From NCBI RefSeq assembly GCF_051954455.1, contig NZ_JBQCHS010000013.1:1-64000 (forward strand): a stretch of 64,000 nt of DNA. Reading direction: 5' to 3'. The translations under genes were made by a program, and so were the position numbers. The DNA comes from Pseudolysinimonas sp051954455. Its GTDB lineage: Bacteria > Actinomycetota > Actinomycetes > Actinomycetales > Microbacteriaceae. Under the pieces are notes generated by a model. The model did not search any database. It was not told the DNA's origin and saw only the letters and a list, made by a program, of their open reading frames with translations. Of this stretch, positions 62,391-64,000 are shown piece after piece. Within the stretch, counting starts at the first letter, position 1. The number at the start of each line of letters is the position of its first letter.

Positions 62391-63994
62391 ATCCGGAACA
62401 GCCCGAGGCGCGGCTCGGGCAGGGGCGTGCGCGAGCACACCTCGAGGGCCATGCCGAGCACCCGGCGGGTGTCGAGCGGGTCGATGATGCCGTCGTCCCA
62501 GAGCCGGGCGGTGGCGTAGTACGGGCTGCCCGCACGCTCGTAGCTCTCGCGGATCGGGGCGCGGAACGCCTCCTCGTCGGCGGCCGACCACTCCTCGCCG
62601 CGCGCCTCGAGCTGCTCGCGCTTGACGGTCGAGAGCACCGACGCGGCCTGCGGGCCGCCCATGACCGAGATGCGCGAGGCCGGCCACGACCACAGGAACC
62701 GCGGCGAGTAGGCGCGACCGCACATCGAGTAGTTGCCGGCACCGAACGAGCCCCCGACGATCACGGTGAGCTTCGGCACCCGGGTCGTCGCGACGGCGGT
62801 CACCATCTTCGCGCCGTCCTTGGCGATGCCCGCGGCCTCGGCATCCCGGCCCACCATGAAACCGGAGATGTTCTGCAGGAACAGGAGCGGGATCCCGCGC
62901 TGGTCGCACAGCTCGATGAAGTGCGCGCCCTTGCGCGACGACTCGCCGAGGAGCACGCCGTGGTTGGCGACGACGCCGACGGGATGCCCGTGGATCCGGG
63001 CGAAGCCCGTCACGAGGGTGGTGCCGTACTCGGACTTGAACTCCTGGAACGCGGAGCCGTCCACCAGTCGGGCGATCACCTCACGCGGGTCGTAGGGCTG
63101 CTGCACGTCGACCGGCACGGCGGCGTAGAGGCCCGCGGGATCGACGACGGGTTCGATCGACTCGAGCACCTCCCAGACCGGTGCGGGATCGGGCGCGAGC
63201 GTCGCGACGATGCCGCGGACGATCTCCAGCGCGTGCTCGTCGTCTTCGGCGAGGTGGTCGACGACCCCGGAGGTGCGTGCGTGCAGCTCCCCGCCGCCGA
63301 GCTCCTCCGCGGTCACGACCTCGCCGATCGCGGCCTTCACGAGCGGTGGCCCGCCGAGGAAGATGGTGCCCTCGCCTCGCACGATGACCGTCTCGTCGCT
63401 CATCGCGGGCACGTAGGCCCCACCCGCCGTCGACGAGCCCATGACGGCGGCGATCTGCGGGATCCCGGCGGCCGACAGCCGCGCCTGGTGGAAGAAGATG
63501 CGGCCGAAGTGGTCGCGGTCGGGGAACACCTCGTCCTGCATCGGCAGGAACGCGCCGCCCGAGTCGACCAGGTAGACGCACGGCAACCGGTTCTCGAGCG
63601 CGATCTCCTGCGCGCGGAGGTGCTTCTTGACCGTCATCGGGGAGTACGTGCCGCCCTTGACGGTCGCATCGTTCGCGACGACGATCACGAGCCGGCCGGA
63701 GACGACGCCGATGCCCGCGACGACGCCGGCCCCGGGGGTGTCGTCGTCGAAGAGCTCGAAGGCGGCGAGCGGCGCGATCTCGAGGAAGGGGCTGTCCTCG
63801 TCGAGGAGCCGGTCGATCCGATCGCGCGCCAGCAGCTTGCCGCGGGCGACGTGCTTCTCGCGGGCGGCGGGCGAGCCGCCGAGGGCCGCGGTCGCGAGGC
63901 GCTCGCGCAGCTCGGCGACGAGGGCGCGCTGGTCGGCGTCGTTCGCGGCGGCCGACGCGGAGCCGGGGTCGACGGAGGTCGTGAGGACGGTCAT
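62387..63994 (-). CDS. accD1: Acyl-CoA carboxylase beta subunit (methylcrotonyl-CoA type)
   Basis: A 535-residue carboxyltransferase. N-terminal domain: ARGKLLARDRIDRLLDEDSPFLEIAPLA, the acyl-CoA oxyanion region (MGSSTAGGAYVPAMSDE) and FLGGPPLVKAAIGE. C-terminal domain: PLLFLQNISGFMVG, GAKMVTAVA and GGSFGAGNYSMCGRAYSPRFLWSWP. The NISGFMVG and YSMCGRAY elements are typical of 3-methylcrotonyl-CoA carboxylases (AccD1/MccB). The gene is complete, starting at ATG 63994, six bases from the window edge. First visible gene of the operon; a promoter may lie outside. Confidence 0.95.
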   Translation of the reverse strand: MTVLTTSVDPGSASAAANDADQRALVAELRERLATAALGGSPAAREKHVARGKLLARDRIDRLLDEDSPFLEIAPLAAFELFDDDTPGAGVVAGIGVVSGRLVIVVANDATVKGGTYSPMTVKKHLRAQEIALENRLPCVYLVDSGGAFLPMQDEVFPDRDHFGRIFFHQARLSAAGIPQIAAVMGSSTAGGAYVPAMSDETVIVRGEGTIFLGGPPLVKAAIGEVVTAEELGGGELHARTSGVVDHLAEDDEHALEIVRGIVATLAPDPAPVWEVLESIEPVVDPAGLYAAVPVDVQQPYDPREVIARLVDGSAFQEFKSEYGTTLVTGFARIHGHPVGVVANHGVLLGESSRKGAHFIELCDQRGIPLLFLQNISGFMVGRDAEAAGIAKDGAKMVTAVATTRVPKLTVIVGGSFGAGNYSMCGRAYSPRFLWSWPASRISVMGGPQAASVLSTVKREQLEARGEEWSAADEEAFRAPIRESYERAGSPYYATARLWDDGIIDPLDTRRVLGMALEVCSRTPLPEPRLGLFRM

Positions 63995-64000
63995 GGGGCG

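Overview
The window is high-GC DNA (shadow open frames on every strand) from an actinobacterium, most likely a Microbacteriaceae member. Supporting signs are an RpoB of about 1164 residues and an RpoC of about 1294, an AldR/ald pair, an accD1-accA1-fadE-maoC-citE leucine operon, DUF4916, DUF6953 and DUF7882-like proteins, and many genes with a -10 hexamer 6-7 nt before the start codon (leaderless mRNA style). A giant secreted pectin methylesterase suggests a plant-associated life. The left edge looks like a contig end: bases 1-99 are an inverted copy of the rpoC 3' end, folded back around a poly-G run.

Layout. 1-7572: rpoC and rpoB on the minus strand, then a 348-bp gap with promoter-like signals. 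7921-10308: NarL-type response regulator, sensor kinase and a membrane protein. 10392-13348: methyltransferase-like protein, PQQ-type sugar dehydrogenase lipoprotein, SprT-like peptidase and CGNR regulator. 13532-23100: a 2740-residue protein with eleven FN3 and five pectinesterase domains, translationally coupled to a surface protein with a sortase-E-like tail; the promoter upstream carries two 13-bp palindromes. 23090-31001: small conserved genes (DUF427, ComB-like, EVE, SRPBCC, DUF1684), a DEAD-box helicase, DUF4916, two tandem esterases and a frameshifted MFS gene. 31086-38750: Lhr helicase, Nei glycosylase, small membrane proteins. 38882-43321: a light/c-di-GMP cluster with a phytochrome-GGDEF protein, an EAL-domain protein, two DUF7882-like paralogues and several orphan small genes.

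43526-46695 holds a class III aminotransferase, an AldR-like regulator and alanine dehydrogenase. 46692-51097 holds a secreted protein, a two-gene ABC exporter, a rhodanese, DUF6953 and an SDR dehydrogenase. 51136-57920 holds a divergent HxlR/MFS pair, an aldo-keto reductase, a DedA protein in frame with a nitroreductase, a DD-carboxypeptidase-like protein and a MATE exporter. 57963-63994 is a five-gene minus-strand operon for branched-chain acyl-CoA breakdown in which every junction is a 4-bp start/stop overlap.

The most interesting regions are the phytochrome/c-di-GMP cluster, the giant pectinesterase with its palindromic promoter and co-translated surface partner, the His-to-Asn change in the RpoB rifampicin region, and several lesions or fusions (MFS frameshift, DedA-nitroreductase, SxN loss in the carboxypeptidase) that may be biological or sequencing errors.
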